64,000 nucleotides of DNA from Neptuniibacter halophilus (GCF_030295765.1 NZ_AP027292.1:1364001-1428000), one strand, 5' to 3'. Positions 1-9,132 are shown, numbered from the stretch's first letter. The notes: generated from the sequence alone by a model not told the origin. Made by a program: numbers and translations.

Positions 1-69
1 CAGCCTAGCAGTGGCAACAAAATCATTAAAATATATACTTATTATCAAATTGATAAATAAAGCTGATAG

Positions 70-954
70 ATGGACATTAAACACCTGCGTTACTTCAAAA
101 CCGTTGCCGATCTGCGCAGCTTTACCCAGGCCGCAGCGCTGTTGCACATCGCTCAGCCAGCGATCAGCATGGCGATCCGTAAGCTGGAGGAGGAGCTGGA
201 ACTCACCCTGTTTCATCGAAAAGACCGAAAAGTCAGCCTGACTGATGAAGGGCACCGCCTGTATGGGCATGCCGCACGTATTCTTCAGGCCACCGAAGAT
301 GCACTTCTGGAGATGCAGGAACTCAAGGGTCTGCTGCGGGGAGAGGTTCGGGTGGGAATACCCAGCATGCTCGGCTCCTATCACTTCCCCCCCATTCTGA
401 TGGCCTTTCGCCATCGTTATCCACAGCTTAACCTGACGGTCATTGATGGCGGTGCCGGCAAATTACAGCAACTGCTGGAACAGGGTGAACTGGATCTGGC
501 AGTGGTGGTGGATGAATCCACCCCGGAAACCCTGCAGTCTGAAGTATTTCTGCGTGAACAGATGATGGTGATCTGCCCGCGCGAGCACCCTTTTGCCGGC
601 CTCGACAGTGTCGATTATGAACAACTTTTCGCAGAAGAGCTGGTGATGTTCAACAGCGGTTATTTCCATCGCAACGTGGTCGACCGCCTTTCGAAACAGG
701 CGGGCCTGAAGCCGAATATCAGTTTTGAAACCAACCTGATCCCGCTGATCAAATCGATTGTCAGGCAGGGCTTTGCCATCTCAACACTGATGGAAATGGT
801 GATCCGCGATGAACCGGAACTGGTCGCCCGTCCCTTCACTAAGCCGGTCTGGCTTGACCTGTCTATCGCCTGGCGCCGGGATGGTTATCTGTCACAGGCC
901 AACCGGACTTTTGTTGACTTTGTTCTGGAGCAAAGCGGAAGGAACTGTCTATAG
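70..954 (+). CDS. LysR-family transcriptional regulator
   Basis: A 294-residue LysR-type regulator. The N-terminal winged helix-turn-helix (about residues 1-60) shows the family pattern: MDIKHLRYF start, SFTQAAALLHIAQPAIS recognition region, then the linker helix. Residues about 90-290 form the two-lobe effector-binding domain (LRGEVRVGIPSMLG opening). LysR proteins bind DNA as tetramers and respond to a small ligand, which cannot be named here. The ATG has only a weak ribosome-binding site. ppnP follows on the same strand 56 bases downstream with its own strong site. LysR genes usually control a divergent neighbour, but the upstream neighbour is outside the window, so the target is unknown. 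Family call is secure; role is not. Confidence 0.9.
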   Translation: MDIKHLRYFKTVADLRSFTQAAALLHIAQPAISMAIRKLEEELELTLFHRKDRKVSLTDEGHRLYGHAARILQATEDALLEMQELKGLLRGEVRVGIPSMLGSYHFPPILMAFRHRYPQLNLTVIDGGAGKLQQLLEQGELDLAVVVDESTPETLQSEVFLREQMMVICPREHPFAGLDSVDYEQLFAEELVMFNSGYFHRNVVDRLSKQAGLKPNISFETNLIPLIKSIVRQGFAISTLMEMVIRDEPELVARPFTKPVWLDLSIAWRRDGYLSQANRTFVDFVLEQSGRNCL

Positions 955-1010
955 ATTGCAGCGATCTGCATTTATCTTTATGATTCGCGCAAATTTCAGG
1001 AGATCTGATC

Positions 1011-1292
1011 ATGCTTAATGTGAATGAATATTTCGATGGTAAAGTAAAATCCATCGGCTTCGAAAACAGTGAAGGTAATGTAACCTCCGGTGTTATGGCT
1101 CCGGGTGAATATGAGTTCGGCACCAGTGAAGATGAGCTGATGAAAGTGGTCAGCGGCGAACTGATCGTCAAACTGCCGGGCAGCGATGAATTTCAGTCGT
1201 TCCCTGGTGGCACCGAGTTCAAAGTCGCTGCGAATCAGAAGTTCCAGCTAAAAGTAGAACAGGCAACCGCCTACCTCTGCTTCTACGGTTAA
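1011..1292 (+). CDS. ppnP: pyrimidine/purine nucleoside phosphorylase PpnP (YaiE/DUF1255 family)
   Basis: A 93-residue single-domain cupin, the usual family length (about 94). It begins [19 protein letters not shown] and contains the conserved [12 protein letters not shown] and [16 protein letters not shown] stretches. PpnP catalyses phosphorolysis of a broad range of nucleosides to free base and ribose-1-phosphate, in the cytoplasm. AGGAG lies 9 bases before the ATG. It follows the LysR gene closely, so co-transcription or LysR control is possible but unproven. A GC-rich hairpin follows the stop. Confidence 0.9.
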   Translation: MLNVNEYFDGKVKSIGFENSEGNVTSGVMAPGEYEFGTSEDELMKVVSGELIVKLPGSDEFQSFPGGTEFKVAANQKFQLKVEQATAYLCFYG

Positions 1293-1299
1293 TTCCGTT

Positions 1300-1326
1300 C
1301 CGGGAGAGAGCCTCACTCTCTCCCGG
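1300..1326 (+). terminator. GC-rich hairpin after ppnP
   Basis: A perfect inverted repeat (CCGGGAGAGAG, 5-base loop, CTCTCTCCCGG) starts 8 bases after the ppnP stop. No T-run follows, so it may be a weak terminator or an mRNA 3' stabiliser. Confidence 0.4.
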
Positions 1327-1505
1327 CAAACCGCGGTTAAAATTCAATCGCCTCATCTCAAGTTGAATATTTTTCCACCAAACCCGCCGGAACTTTCATC
1401 CCTTTCAACTTTGCCTGTGCTAATATTCGCCCTCAGAATTAAGCATTAAACCCGTGGCATCCGTACTGAACGTGCCAGGCCACGCCAAAAAAAGAGCTGC
1501 ACACC

Positions 1506-2738
1506 ATGACTCAAACAACCTCTCTTGATAAGAGCAAGATCAAGATTTTGTTGCTGGAAGGCGTTCACCAGTCTGCTGTGGATACCTTCAATCAGAATGG
1601 TTATACCAACATTGAATTCCTCACCGGCTCCCTGCCGGAGGAAGAGCTGATTGCACGTATCAAAGATGTGCACTTTGTCGGTATCCGTTCCCGTACTCAG
1701 CTAACCGAAAAAGTTTTTGAAGCCGCTGAGAAGCTGGTTGCCGTAGGTTGTTTCTGCATCGGCACCAATCAGGTAAATCTGGAAGCAGCGACTATGCGCG
1801 GCGTTGCTGTATTCAACGCACCCTACTCCAACACCCGTTCCGTTGCGGAACTGGTTATTGCCGAAGCGATCCTGCTGCTGCGTGGCGTCGCTGAGAAAAA
1901 CGCCAAGGCACACCGTGGTGAGTGGCAGAAAACTGCGAAAAACTCCTACGAGATCCGTGGCAAGAAACTGGGTATTGTCGGCTACGGCAGCATCGGTTCC
2001 CAGTTGAGCGTTATCGCTGAGTCTCTGGGCATGGACGTTTACTTCTACGACGTTGTCACCAAACTGCCACTCGGTAATGCAACTCAGGTTGGCTCTATGA
2101 AAGAGCTGCTGAACATGAGCGACATTGTTTCCCTGCACGTTCCGGAAACACCATCGACCAAAAACATGATGGGTGAAGCTCAGTTTGCAGAAATGAAACA
2201 GGGTTCCATCTTTATCAACGCGGCGCGCGGCACTGTCGTAGTGATCGATGAGCTGTGCCAGGCACTGGATTCCGGCCGCCTGCTGGGCGCTGCGATCGAT
2301 GTATTCCCGGTTGAACCACGCACCAACAATGACGAGTTCATCTCGCCACTGCGTGAGTACGACAACGTCATCCTGACGCCACACGTGGGCGGTTCCACTA
2401 TGGAAGCTCAGGAAAACATCGGTTACGAAGTATCTGAAAAGCTGATCAAGTACAGCGATAACGGCTCTTCCATCACCTCCGTTAACTTCCCTGAGGTGGC
2501 TCTGCCGGAACATCCGAATGTACACCGTCTGCTGCACGTTCATAACAACGTGCCGGGCATCATGACAGCGATCAACAGCGTGTTCTCTGAGAACAGCATC
2601 AACATCAGCGGTCAGTACCTGCAGACTAACGAGAAAGTGGGTTACGTAGTGATCGACGTTGACGCAGATTACTCCGACGTTGCGCTGGAAAACCTGAAAC
2701 ACATCGATGGCACTATCCGCTGCCGTCGCCTGTTCTGA
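1506..2738 (+). CDS. serA: D-3-phosphoglycerate dehydrogenase SerA
   Basis: A 410-residue enzyme, the same length as E. coli SerA. It oxidises 3-phosphoglycerate to 3-phosphohydroxypyruvate with NAD, the first step of serine synthesis. Visible features: N-terminal substrate domain, Rossmann motif GYGSIGS (about residues 159-165), the ARG and DVFPVEP motifs of D-2-hydroxyacid dehydrogenases, catalytic His in LTPHVGGST, and a C-terminal ACT domain (from about residue 335, HNNVPGIM), the usual site of serine feedback. It stands alone; a terminator follows about 20 bases after the stop. Confidence 0.97.
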   Translation: MTQTTSLDKSKIKILLLEGVHQSAVDTFNQNGYTNIEFLTGSLPEEELIARIKDVHFVGIRSRTQLTEKVFEAAEKLVAVGCFCIGTNQVNLEAATMRGVAVFNAPYSNTRSVAELVIAEAILLLRGVAEKNAKAHRGEWQKTAKNSYEIRGKKLGIVGYGSIGSQLSVIAESLGMDVYFYDVVTKLPLGNATQVGSMKELLNMSDIVSLHVPETPSTKNMMGEAQFAEMKQGSIFINAARGTVVVIDELCQALDSGRLLGAAIDVFPVEPRTNNDEFISPLREYDNVILTPHVGGSTMEAQENIGYEVSEKLIKYSDNGSSITSVNFPEVALPEHPNVHRLLHVHNNVPGIMTAINSVFSENSINISGQYLQTNEKVGYVVIDVDADYSDVALENLKHIDGTIRCRRLF

Positions 2739-2756
2739 TCAGGTTCTTTACCTTTC

Positions 2757-2791
2757 AAACGGGCAGCCTCAGGGCTGCCCGTTTTCGTTTT
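2757..2791. terminator. bidirectional terminator between serA and the hydrolase gene
   Basis: Hairpin GGGCAGCC-CTCA-GGCTGCCC with A-rich and T-rich flanks serves both converging genes. The TGA stop of the minus-strand hydrolase gene lies in the loop, so the hairpin is partly coding. Confidence 0.8.
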
Positions 2792-3746
2792 CCCACTGCT
2801 GTAAAATCTGCTCTATTCTGTTGAAAACCCGGTCCCGATAGTGAGCCGTTTCATTCACCAGATGGTGCCTTGCTTCCTCAATCAGCAACAAATCCAGCTC
2901 GGGGTAAAGCCGCCCCAGTACCGCCATATTATGCCGCCAGTCTACTGTGCCATCGCCAGTTCCCTGAATCATATGTATCCCTCCGGGCACCGGTTTGTGC
3001 TGCTCAACCCAATCTCCCCAGGCGAGCATCGCTCCCACCCAACTGACCGGAATGTCCCGGTGCTGCAGCGGGTCCTGCTCGCTGATAAAACGGCAGAACA
3101 CTTTGTCATGTGAATTCAGACTGTAACGCCGTGGCACCCGCCGCAGAAAGTATTTCAACAGGCGGAATTTACGCCGGATAGAACGCCACAGGGCAGGGCG
3201 AACCAGCGGCGCCAACAGAATCCGCTGCCCCAGCGGCACCATCTGTTGCGTGCTGAACAACAACTGATGGGCCATAATCACCGCCGCTCCGGTACTCTGT
3301 CCAAGCAGATGCACCGGATGCACCAGCGTTGATTGCAGGCAGGTCAGCAGCTCAGCTAACTGACTCGCATAATGCTGAAAATCATCCACCGCCAGCGCAT
3401 CGCCATCGGAGAGCCCGTGACCACTGAGATCGTAACAGAGCAGATCATAACCCTGCCGGTGCAGGTCGTGGATCAGGCGCTGGTAGAGCCCGACATGATC
3501 CATGTAACCGTGCAGAATCACCACGGTCCCGCGACTGCCCTGCCCCGTTTTCTGACCATAAAATTGCAGCGTTACCCAGGTATCATCCAGACAGATCCGG
3601 CCGATCCGGTACTCCGCCCCGGCGACCAGATCCAGCAGGTGGTAGGTCGCCAGATAAGCGCGAACGCTCTCGCTCGGCACACCTGAACCGGCCTCGGTGA
3701 AATTTGCCAATCCCCGAATAAGAATATCCCTGTCAAAACGCTGCAT
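2769..3746 (-). CDS. alpha/beta-hydrolase, lysophospholipase/monoacylglycerol-lipase-like
   Basis: A 325-residue serine hydrolase. Visible elements: oxyanion motif HGYMDHVGLY (about residue 80), the second motif YDLSGHGLSDG, nucleophile elbow GQSTG (about residue 150), and a plausible catalytic His in EARHHLVNE near the C-terminus. No signal peptide, so probably cytoplasmic. Substrate unknown; the family includes lysophospholipases and monoglyceride lipases. I take ATG at 3746 over the GTG one codon upstream; a GGAGAG site precedes both. The last codons and the stop are inside the shared terminator with serA. Confidence 0.8.
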   Translation of the reverse strand: MQRFDRDILIRGLANFTEAGSGVPSESVRAYLATYHLLDLVAGAEYRIGRICLDDTWVTLQFYGQKTGQGSRGTVVILHGYMDHVGLYQRLIHDLHRQGYDLLCYDLSGHGLSDGDALAVDDFQHYASQLAELLTCLQSTLVHPVHLLGQSTGAAVIMAHQLLFSTQQMVPLGQRILLAPLVRPALWRSIRRKFRLLKYFLRRVPRRYSLNSHDKVFCRFISEQDPLQHRDIPVSWVGAMLAWGDWVEQHKPVPGGIHMIQGTGDGTVDWRHNMAVLGRLYPELDLLLIEEARHHLVNETAHYRDRVFNRIEQILQQWENENGQP

Positions 3747-3832
3747 CACTGATCAGCTCTCCTCCTCAACGCCTCTGAAACCGGCGGTTTCTCTACCTGC
3801 ATTCTAGTTCATCCGCTACCCCATTCGTTCAA

Positions 3833-3941
3833 CTTATACCGATTATAAGGCCCGTTTATCATACTTTTGGGTCGAGTTGGGCGACAATAACCCGGCATTG
3901 CGCTACTGTTGCAATGCACAATACAAGCTGCCCCGGGCAGC
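3833..3941 (+). promoter_or_regulatory. two dyads upstream of glcB
   Basis: The malate synthase leader contains the inverted repeat CTTATA-ccgat-TATAAG (3833-3849) and the 15-base palindrome GCTGCCCCGGGCAGC (3927-3941). Their position 66-175 bases before glcB makes them operator or leader-hairpin candidates. No known binding consensus was matched. Confidence 0.25.
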
Positions 3942-4007
3942 AATAACATCCAGTTCACGGTTGCCTCGCGCCGGGACTGACAGAACATATAACTGAGGCA
4001 ATTGATT

Positions 4008-6185
4008 ATGAGTCAAAGGGTACAGAGCGGCGGCCTGCAGGTTGCACAGGCTCTTTACGATTTCGTGAATAACGAAGCACTGCCAGGCACTGGCGTAACC
4101 AGCGAACAGTTCTGGGCCGGCTTCGATGCCATCGTCCACGACCTGGCACCCAAAAACCGCGCACTGCTGGCAAAACGTGATGCCATTCAGGAGCAGATCG
4201 ACAGCTGGCACCGTGAACGTCAGGGTCAGGCATTCGATCTCAACGCGTACAAAGAATTCCTCAGTGAGATCGGTTACCTTCTGCCGGAAGGCGAAGATTT
4301 CACTGCATCCACCAGCAACGTGGATCCAGAGATGGCCACTATGGCTGGCCCGCAGTTGGTAGTACCAGTGATGAATGCCCGCTTCGCACTGAACGCGGCC
4401 AACGCACGCTGGGGCAGCCTGTACGATGCACTGTACGGCACTGACGCGATCTCTGAAGACAACGGCGCGGAGAAATCCGGCGGTTATAACCCGGCCCGTG
4501 GCGCTAAGGTCATTGCCGCAGCACGTGATTTCCTCGATCAGTCAGCACCGCTGGCTACCGGTTCGCACAAAGATTCTGCGTCCTACACGATTGCTGACGG
4601 TAAACTGGTTGTTGCCATGACTGATGGTACGACCACGACACTGGCCGATGCAGACAAACTGGTCGGCTATAAAGGCGAAACCAGTGCGCCGCAGTCTATC
4701 CTGCTGGTCAACAACGGTCTGCATTTTGAGATCCAGATCGACCGCAACAGCCAGATCGGTCAGGAAGACGCCGCCGGTATCAAAGATATCGTCATGGAAT
4801 CCGCGCTGACCACAATCATGGACTGCGAAGACTCCGTTGCTGCAGTAGACAGTGCCGATAAAGTAGTGGTTTACCGCAACTGGCTGGGCCTGATGAAAGG
4901 CGATCTGTCCGAGGACGTTTCCAAAGGTGGTAAAACCTTCACCCGTACTATTAACGGTGATCGTGAATATACCGCGCTGGACGGCTCTACCCTGGCACTG
5001 AAAGGCCGCAGCCTGATGTTCGTGCGCAACGTAGGTCACCTGATGACCAACGAAGCGATCCTCGACAAAGAGGGTAACGAAGTACCGGAAGGCATCATGG
5101 ACGGCATGGTAACGACCCTGATCTCGATCCACGATATCAAAGGTAATGGCAAATTCAGCAACACCGTCACCGGTTCGACCTACATCGTAAAACCGAAGAT
5201 GCACGGCCCTGAAGAAGTGGCTTTTGCCAACGAACTGTTTGCCCGTATTGAAGATGCACTGGGTCTGGAACGCTACACCATGAAGATGGGTATCATGGAT
5301 GAAGAGCGTCGCACCACCGTCAACCTGAAAGAGTGTATCCGCGCGGCTAAAGAGCGTGTGGTATTTATCAACACCGGCTTCCTTGATCGTACCGGTGACG
5401 AGATCCACACCTCCATGGAAGCAGGTCCGATGATCCGTAAAGGCGACATGAAGCAGGCTTCCTGGATCGCTGCTTATGAAGACTGGAACGTTGATAACGG
5501 TCTGCTCTGCGGCCTGCAGGGACGCGCTCAGATCGGTAAAGGTATGTGGCCGATTCCAGATCAGATGGCTAACATGCTGCAGGCAAAGATCGGCCACCCG
5601 ATGGCCGGTGCCAACACCGCATGGGTGCCTTCACCAACCGCAGCGACCCTGCATGCGATGCACTACCACAAAGTGGATGTATTCGCCCGTCAGGACGAGC
5701 TGAAGAGCCGCAGCCGTGCCAATCTGGATGATATCCTGACCATCCCTGTTGAGAGCAACCCGAGCTGGAGTGCAGAAGAGATTCAGCAGGAGCTCGATAA
5801 CAACGCACAGGGCATCCTTGGCTACGTAGTACGCTGGGTTGATCAGGGTGTGGGGTGCTCCAAAGTGCCGGATATCAATGATGTAGGCCTGATGGAAGAC
5901 CGTGCGACACTGCGTATCTCCAGCCAGCACATCGCAAACTGGCTGCGTCACGGTATCTGCTCTGAAGCACAGGTGATGGAAACCATGAAGCGTATGGCCG
6001 AAGTGGTAGACCGTCAGAATGCTGCGGATCCTGAATACCGTCCGATGGCACCGAACTTCGAAGACAGCGTCGCCTTTGCCGCCGCCTGCGAACTGGTCAT
6101 CGAGGGCTGCAAGCAGCCAAACGGTTACACCGAGCCGGTACTGCACCGTCGCCGTATCGAAGCCAAAGTTAAATTCGGCGCTTAA
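4008..6185 (+). CDS. glcB: malate synthase G
   Basis: A 725-residue malate synthase of the long G isoform. It condenses glyoxylate with acetyl-CoA to give malate in the glyoxylate shunt and in glycolate use. Conserved stretches include [11 protein letters not shown], the Mg-site region [28 protein letters not shown], and the late cysteine-containing HGICSEAQV. The frame is open from a TTG at 4002, but I choose ATG 4008 because GAGG lies 9 bases before it. No isocitrate lyase is nearby. A strong terminator follows. Confidence 0.97.
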   Translation: MSQRVQSGGLQVAQALYDFVNNEALPGTGVTSEQFWAGFDAIVHDLAPKNRALLAKRDAIQEQIDSWHRERQGQAFDLNAYKEFLSEIGYLLPEGEDFTASTSNVDPEMATMAGPQLVVPVMNARFALNAANARWGSLYDALYGTDAISEDNGAEKSGGYNPARGAKVIAAARDFLDQSAPLATGSHKDSASYTIADGKLVVAMTDGTTTTLADADKLVGYKGETSAPQSILLVNNGLHFEIQIDRNSQIGQEDAAGIKDIVMESALTTIMDCEDSVAAVDSADKVVVYRNWLGLMKGDLSEDVSKGGKTFTRTINGDREYTALDGSTLALKGRSLMFVRNVGHLMTNEAILDKEGNEVPEGIMDGMVTTLISIHDIKGNGKFSNTVTGSTYIVKPKMHGPEEVAFANELFARIEDALGLERYTMKMGIMDEERRTTVNLKECIRAAKERVVFINTGFLDRTGDEIHTSMEAGPMIRKGDMKQASWIAAYEDWNVDNGLLCGLQGRAQIGKGMWPIPDQMANMLQAKIGHPMAGANTAWVPSPTAATLHAMHYHKVDVFARQDELKSRSRANLDDILTIPVESNPSWSAEEIQQELDNNAQGILGYVVRWVDQGVGCSKVPDINDVGLMEDRATLRISSQHIANWLRHGICSEAQVMETMKRMAEVVDRQNAADPEYRPMAPNFEDSVAFAAACELVIEGCKQPNGYTEPVLHRRRIEAKVKFGA

Positions 6186-6217
6186 TCGCTCATCCGAATA
6201 AAACGTCAGTCCGTAAT

Positions 6218-6250
6218 AAAAGCCGTGCCCTCAGGGCGCGGCTTTTTTGT
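6218..6250 (+). terminator. terminator after glcB
   Basis: GC-rich stem AAAGCCGTGCCC/GGGCGCGGCTTT followed by a T-run, about 35 bases after the glcB stop. Confidence 0.85.
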
Positions 6251-6293
6251 TTCAGTTAGACTGAGCAGACTCGAATGAACAGGCGTCCCGGCT

Positions 6294-7121
6294 ATGTCCC
6301 ATGCAGAACAACTTGCAGATTTTATTCACAATCACCCGGATCTGGTGGTGCTCACCGGTGCCGGAGTCAGTACCGATTCCGGGATTCCCGCCTACCGTGA
6401 CCGTGACGGCAAATGGCAGCATAGCGCCCCGGTCCAGCATAAAGAATATATGCAGAGCCATTACGCCCGGCAGCGCTACTGGGCGCGCAGTCTGATCGGC
6501 TGGCCGTTGATCCGCGATGCAGAGCCGGGCCCCGCTCACAGGGCACTTGCAGAGCTAGAACGCCTTGGTCACATCCGTTTGCTGATTACGCAGAATGTTG
6601 ATCGCCTGCACCAGCGCAGTGGCAGCCGGAATGTACTGGATCTGCATGGTCGATCTGATCGGGTAAAGTGCATGCAATGTGAAGAAGACTTTGATCGCCG
6701 CCGGATTCATCAGCGCAGCGCTGTGGACAACCCCGGATTTGAAGCTATGGCTGCCAGCCCTCGCCCCGACGGCGATGCGGATCTTGAATCAGAGGTATTT
6801 AAGCATTTTAACGTGCCCGAGTGTGAATACTGCGGCGGGATACTGAAACCCGATGTGGTGTATTACGGGGATAATGTTCCCAAACAACGGGTATTCAGTG
6901 CTTTGGATGAATTGCAACAGGCCGATGCACTTCTGACGATAGGCAGTTCACTGATGGTGTATTCGGGGTATCGTTTCTGTAAAAAGGCCGCCGAGTGGAG
7001 CAAACCGATCGCAGCACTCAATCTGGGGATGACCCGGGCTGATCCGCTGCTGAGCCTGAAGCTGGATGCGCCTGTCGCAGCCACGCTGGAAACGGCTGTG
7101 GCGCTACTGAAAGGAAATTAA
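6294..7121 (+). CDS. NAD-dependent protein deacylase, sirtuin (Sir2) family
   Basis: A 275-residue class-II-like sirtuin that uses NAD to remove acyl groups from protein lysines. Motifs seen: GAGVSTDSGIPAYRD (NAD binding, about residues 21-35), TQNVDRLHQRSG with the active-site region, catalytic HGR, and two Cys pairs (CMQC and CEYC) for structural zinc. The insert between the Cys pairs is long, as in sirtuins of this subgroup. It converges on bfd: the two stop codons overlap by 4 bases. The specific acyl group cannot be told from sequence. Confidence 0.9.
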   Translation: MSHAEQLADFIHNHPDLVVLTGAGVSTDSGIPAYRDRDGKWQHSAPVQHKEYMQSHYARQRYWARSLIGWPLIRDAEPGPAHRALAELERLGHIRLLITQNVDRLHQRSGSRNVLDLHGRSDRVKCMQCEEDFDRRRIHQRSAVDNPGFEAMAASPRPDGDADLESEVFKHFNVPECEYCGGILKPDVVYYGDNVPKQRVFSALDELQQADALLTIGSSLMVYSGYRFCKKAAEWSKPIAALNLGMTRADPLLSLKLDAPVAATLETAVALLKGN

Positions 7122-7312
7122 GCCGGAACAGCCAGGTCGTAATCGGACTCGGCCAGATGCTCTTTGATCACCTTACGGGTAGCACAGACACATTTGCCAC
7201 ATTGACTACCGAGATCCATTGAGCGGTTCAGATCACGAACAGAGCGGGCACCGTTATCTACCGCTTCGCGAATTTCACCACAGGTAATGTTTTCACAGAT
7301 ACAAACAAACAT
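7118..7312 (-). CDS. bfd: bacterioferritin-associated ferredoxin Bfd
   Basis: A 64-residue [2Fe-2S] protein beginning MFVCICENITCG, with the full Bfd ligand set: CxC near the N-terminus and CxxC in QCGKCVC. Bfd docks on bacterioferritin and donates electrons through the haem so that stored Fe(III) is released as Fe(II). The frame extends upstream to 7414, but that extension is AT-rich, spans a Fur palindrome and resembles no Bfd, so I start at 7312. It is divergent from the two bacterioferritin genes. Two perfect Fur-type sites upstream predict iron repression. Confidence 0.92.
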   Translation of the reverse strand: MFVCICENITCGEIREAVDNGARSVRDLNRSMDLGSQCGKCVCATRKVIKEHLAESDYDLAVPA

Positions 7313-7346
7313 AATACTGATAACCAATCTCAACAAGGACTGGTAT

Positions 7347-7361
7347 TGATAATAATTATCA
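7347..7361 (-). promoter_or_regulatory. Fur box, proximal to bfd
   Basis: TGATAATAATTATCA is a perfect 7-1-7 Fur palindrome (TGATAAT-N-ATTATCA), 35 bases upstream of the bfd start, where it would overlap a promoter. Predicts repression of bfd by Fe-Fur. Confidence 0.85.
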
Positions 7362-7398
7362 CCTCGATCAATTACAACTATAACAACAAGAATGTTTA

Positions 7399-7413
7399 TG
7401 AAAATTATTCTCA
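7399..7413 (-). promoter_or_regulatory. second Fur box upstream of bfd
   Basis: TGAAAATTATTCTCA fits the Fur core TGARAAT-N-ATTYTCA exactly and is spaced about 52 bases (roughly five helical turns) from the first site. The pair could bind Fur cooperatively. It also faces the bfr genes but is about 345 bases from their start. Confidence 0.75.
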
Positions 7414-7757
7414 TTTTACTTAATGCAGCCGAAACAGATTCAACTAAGGCCGTTTCCGGAAAACCAAAATTCTGTTGAGGGCCCGGCCTGCACAGGCTTC
7501 AGACCCCGCTTATGCATCATCGCGGCGTTCCCGCTGCCCGATAACCGTTTGAATTTACCGCGATACCCCGGTATACCCACACAAAACTGATTAGTATTTA
7601 TACAGAACAATAATGAGAATCCAACTCATTAGGGTTTTCAACCCATTGTTTTTAAAGGAGTTTTGATTTTAATTCGGTTCTAACCTAGACTGTTGCAACG
7701 TTCTGACACCAAACCCGACAATAATGCTGGGTAATGAGCAGATTTTAAGGAGATCCC
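7414..7757 (+). other. intergenic region upstream of the bfr genes
   Basis: About 340 bases without a convincing gene. It contains a partial dyad AATGAG-aatccaa-CTCATT (7612-7630) that matches a Fur half-site on each side but not the centre, and it ends in the AAGGAG ribosome-binding site of the first bfr gene. The GC-rich stretch at about 7480-7580 has no recognisable RNA family. Confidence 0.5.
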
Positions 7758-8222
7758 ATGCAAGGTGATAAACAAGTCATCGGCTATCTGAACAAGGTTC
7801 TTACCAGCGAACTGACCTCCATCAACCAGTTTTTTCTCCACGCGCGGATGTATAAAAACTGGGGCCTCGATGAGCTGAATGAGAAGGCTTACAAAAAGTC
7901 GATTAAAGATATGAAGCAGGCCGATGATCTGATCGAGCGGATCCTGTTTCTGGAAGGTCTGCCGAACCTGCAGCAGTTAGGTCGTTTACGCATCGGTGAA
8001 CACACCGAAGAGATGCTGGCCTGCGATATGGAGTTCCAACTGGAACAACTGACACTGCTGCGGGAAGCGATCGCCCAGTGTGAAACCTCCGGCGACTACG
8101 TCAGCCGGGATATTCTGGAAGATATTCTCGAATATGAAGAGGATCACGTGGACTGGATCGAAACCCAGCAGTATCTGATCGCCAATACCGGCATCGAAAA
8201 CTATCTGCAGTCACAGATTTAA
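7758..8222 (+). CDS. bfr: bacterioferritin, haem-ligand subunit with a degenerate ferroxidase site
   Basis: A 154-residue ferritin-like four-helix protein, collinear with E. coli Bfr. Met52, the haem ligand, is present (KDMKQAD). The di-iron site is incomplete: Glu18, Glu127 and His130 are kept, but Glu51 is Asp, His54 is Gln and Glu94 is Gln. I infer a subunit that binds the inter-subunit haem and docks Bfd but oxidises iron poorly alone. It is 12 bases from the second bfr gene, which has the opposite pattern, so the two probably form a mixed 24-mer shell. AAGGAG precedes the ATG. Confidence 0.93.
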   Translation: MQGDKQVIGYLNKVLTSELTSINQFFLHARMYKNWGLDELNEKAYKKSIKDMKQADDLIERILFLEGLPNLQQLGRLRIGEHTEEMLACDMEFQLEQLTLLREAIAQCETSGDYVSRDILEDILEYEEDHVDWIETQQYLIANTGIENYLQSQI

Positions 8223-8234
8223 CGGAGAGCAAAG

Positions 8235-8711
8235 ATGAAAGGTAATCAACGTGTAATCGACGCCCTGAACAGCCTGCTGGCGATGGAGCTGGCGGCGATG
8301 GATCAGTACTTCATTCACTCCCGTATGTACGATGACTGGGGCCTGCACAAGCTGTACGAACGCATCGACCATGAGTTCGATGACGAGAAGGGCCACGCCG
8401 CCGCACTGATCGAACGGATGCTGTTTCTGGAAGGTACACCGGATATGGTCACCCGTGACGGGTTTAAAGTAGGTACCGATGTTCCCTCTATGCTTGAGAG
8501 CGATCTGCGAGTCGAGTACGAGGTCGCACAACGCTTGAAAGACACCATCAAACTGTGTGAAGAAGAGCAGGACTACCAGACCCGTGAAATTCTGGAAAAA
8601 CTTCTTGAAGACACCGAAGAAGATCACGCTTACTGGCTGGAAAAACAACTGGGGCTGATCAAACGCATTGGCCTGCAGAACTACCTGCAGTCACAAATGG
8701 GCGACGGTTGA
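8235..8711 (+). CDS. bfr: bacterioferritin, ferroxidase-competent subunit lacking the haem Met
   Basis: A 158-residue bacterioferritin. The di-iron ligands are complete: Glu18, Glu51, His54, Glu94, and the late Glu/His pair at 128/131 (one-residue insertion relative to E. coli). Residue 52, Met in haem-binding subunits, is Lys (DEKGHAA), so haem binding between two copies of this chain is not expected. It complements the preceding gene. Role: oxidise Fe(II) and store Fe(III) inside a mixed shell. Same operon as the first subunit. Confidence 0.93.
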   Translation: MKGNQRVIDALNSLLAMELAAMDQYFIHSRMYDDWGLHKLYERIDHEFDDEKGHAAALIERMLFLEGTPDMVTRDGFKVGTDVPSMLESDLRVEYEVAQRLKDTIKLCEEEQDYQTREILEKLLEDTEEDHAYWLEKQLGLIKRIGLQNYLQSQMGDG

Positions 8712-8798
8712 AGCAACGCCGTCAGGGCGCTCTATCTGCGCCCTGATTCCCGTCCGTTTTTCCGCTAGAATAGCGAACCCTTTTCTGGAGATCGTTAA

Positions 8799-9080
8799 AT
8801 GGCAAACCGTGCCTGCGCCCGCCACATTCTGGTAAAAACCCGTGATCAGGCTGAGAAGCTTAAAAAACAGATACAACTCGGCGCTGACTTTGGCAAACTG
8901 GCCAAGAAGCACTCCCTGTGCCCTTCCGGCCGCCGCTTTGGTGATCTGGGCGAGTTCCGCCGGGGTCAGATGGTCAAGCCTTTCGAAGATGTTGTTTTCA
9001 GAAAGCCCCTGCACGTAGTCCACGGCCCGGTCAAAACCCGCTTTGGCTGGCATCTGATCGAAACCATTTACCGCAAATAG
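8799..9080 (+). CDS. ppiC: parvulin-type peptidyl-prolyl isomerase (PpiC-like)
   Basis: A 93-residue single-domain parvulin, the size of E. coli PpiC. The rotamase motifs are clear: ARHILVKTRDQAEKL at the start, the SLCPSGRRFGDLGEF loop, and VKTRFGWHLIE at the end. No signal peptide, so cytoplasmic. CTGGAG lies before the ATG. A weak hairpin (8722-8746) separates it from the bfr genes; no functional link is evident. Confidence 0.93.
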   Translation: MANRACARHILVKTRDQAEKLKKQIQLGADFGKLAKKHSLCPSGRRFGDLGEFRRGQMVKPFEDVVFRKPLHVVHGPVKTRFGWHLIETIYRK

Positions 9081-9132
9081 TGCCCCATTTCGCGGGTCTT
9101 GATCCGCATCAACACTCAAACCCAATCTTTAT

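Noticed and set aside
1701-2702. 333-codon frame opposite serA
   Set aside because: Antisense shadow of serA with no independent support.
4542-5597. 351-codon frame opposite glcB
   Set aside because: Antisense shadow of malate synthase G.
7612-7630. Third Fur box, in front of the bfr genes
   Set aside because: Dyad AATGAG...CTCATT has matching ends, but the centre does not fit the Fur core; kept only as a possible operator in the intergenic description.
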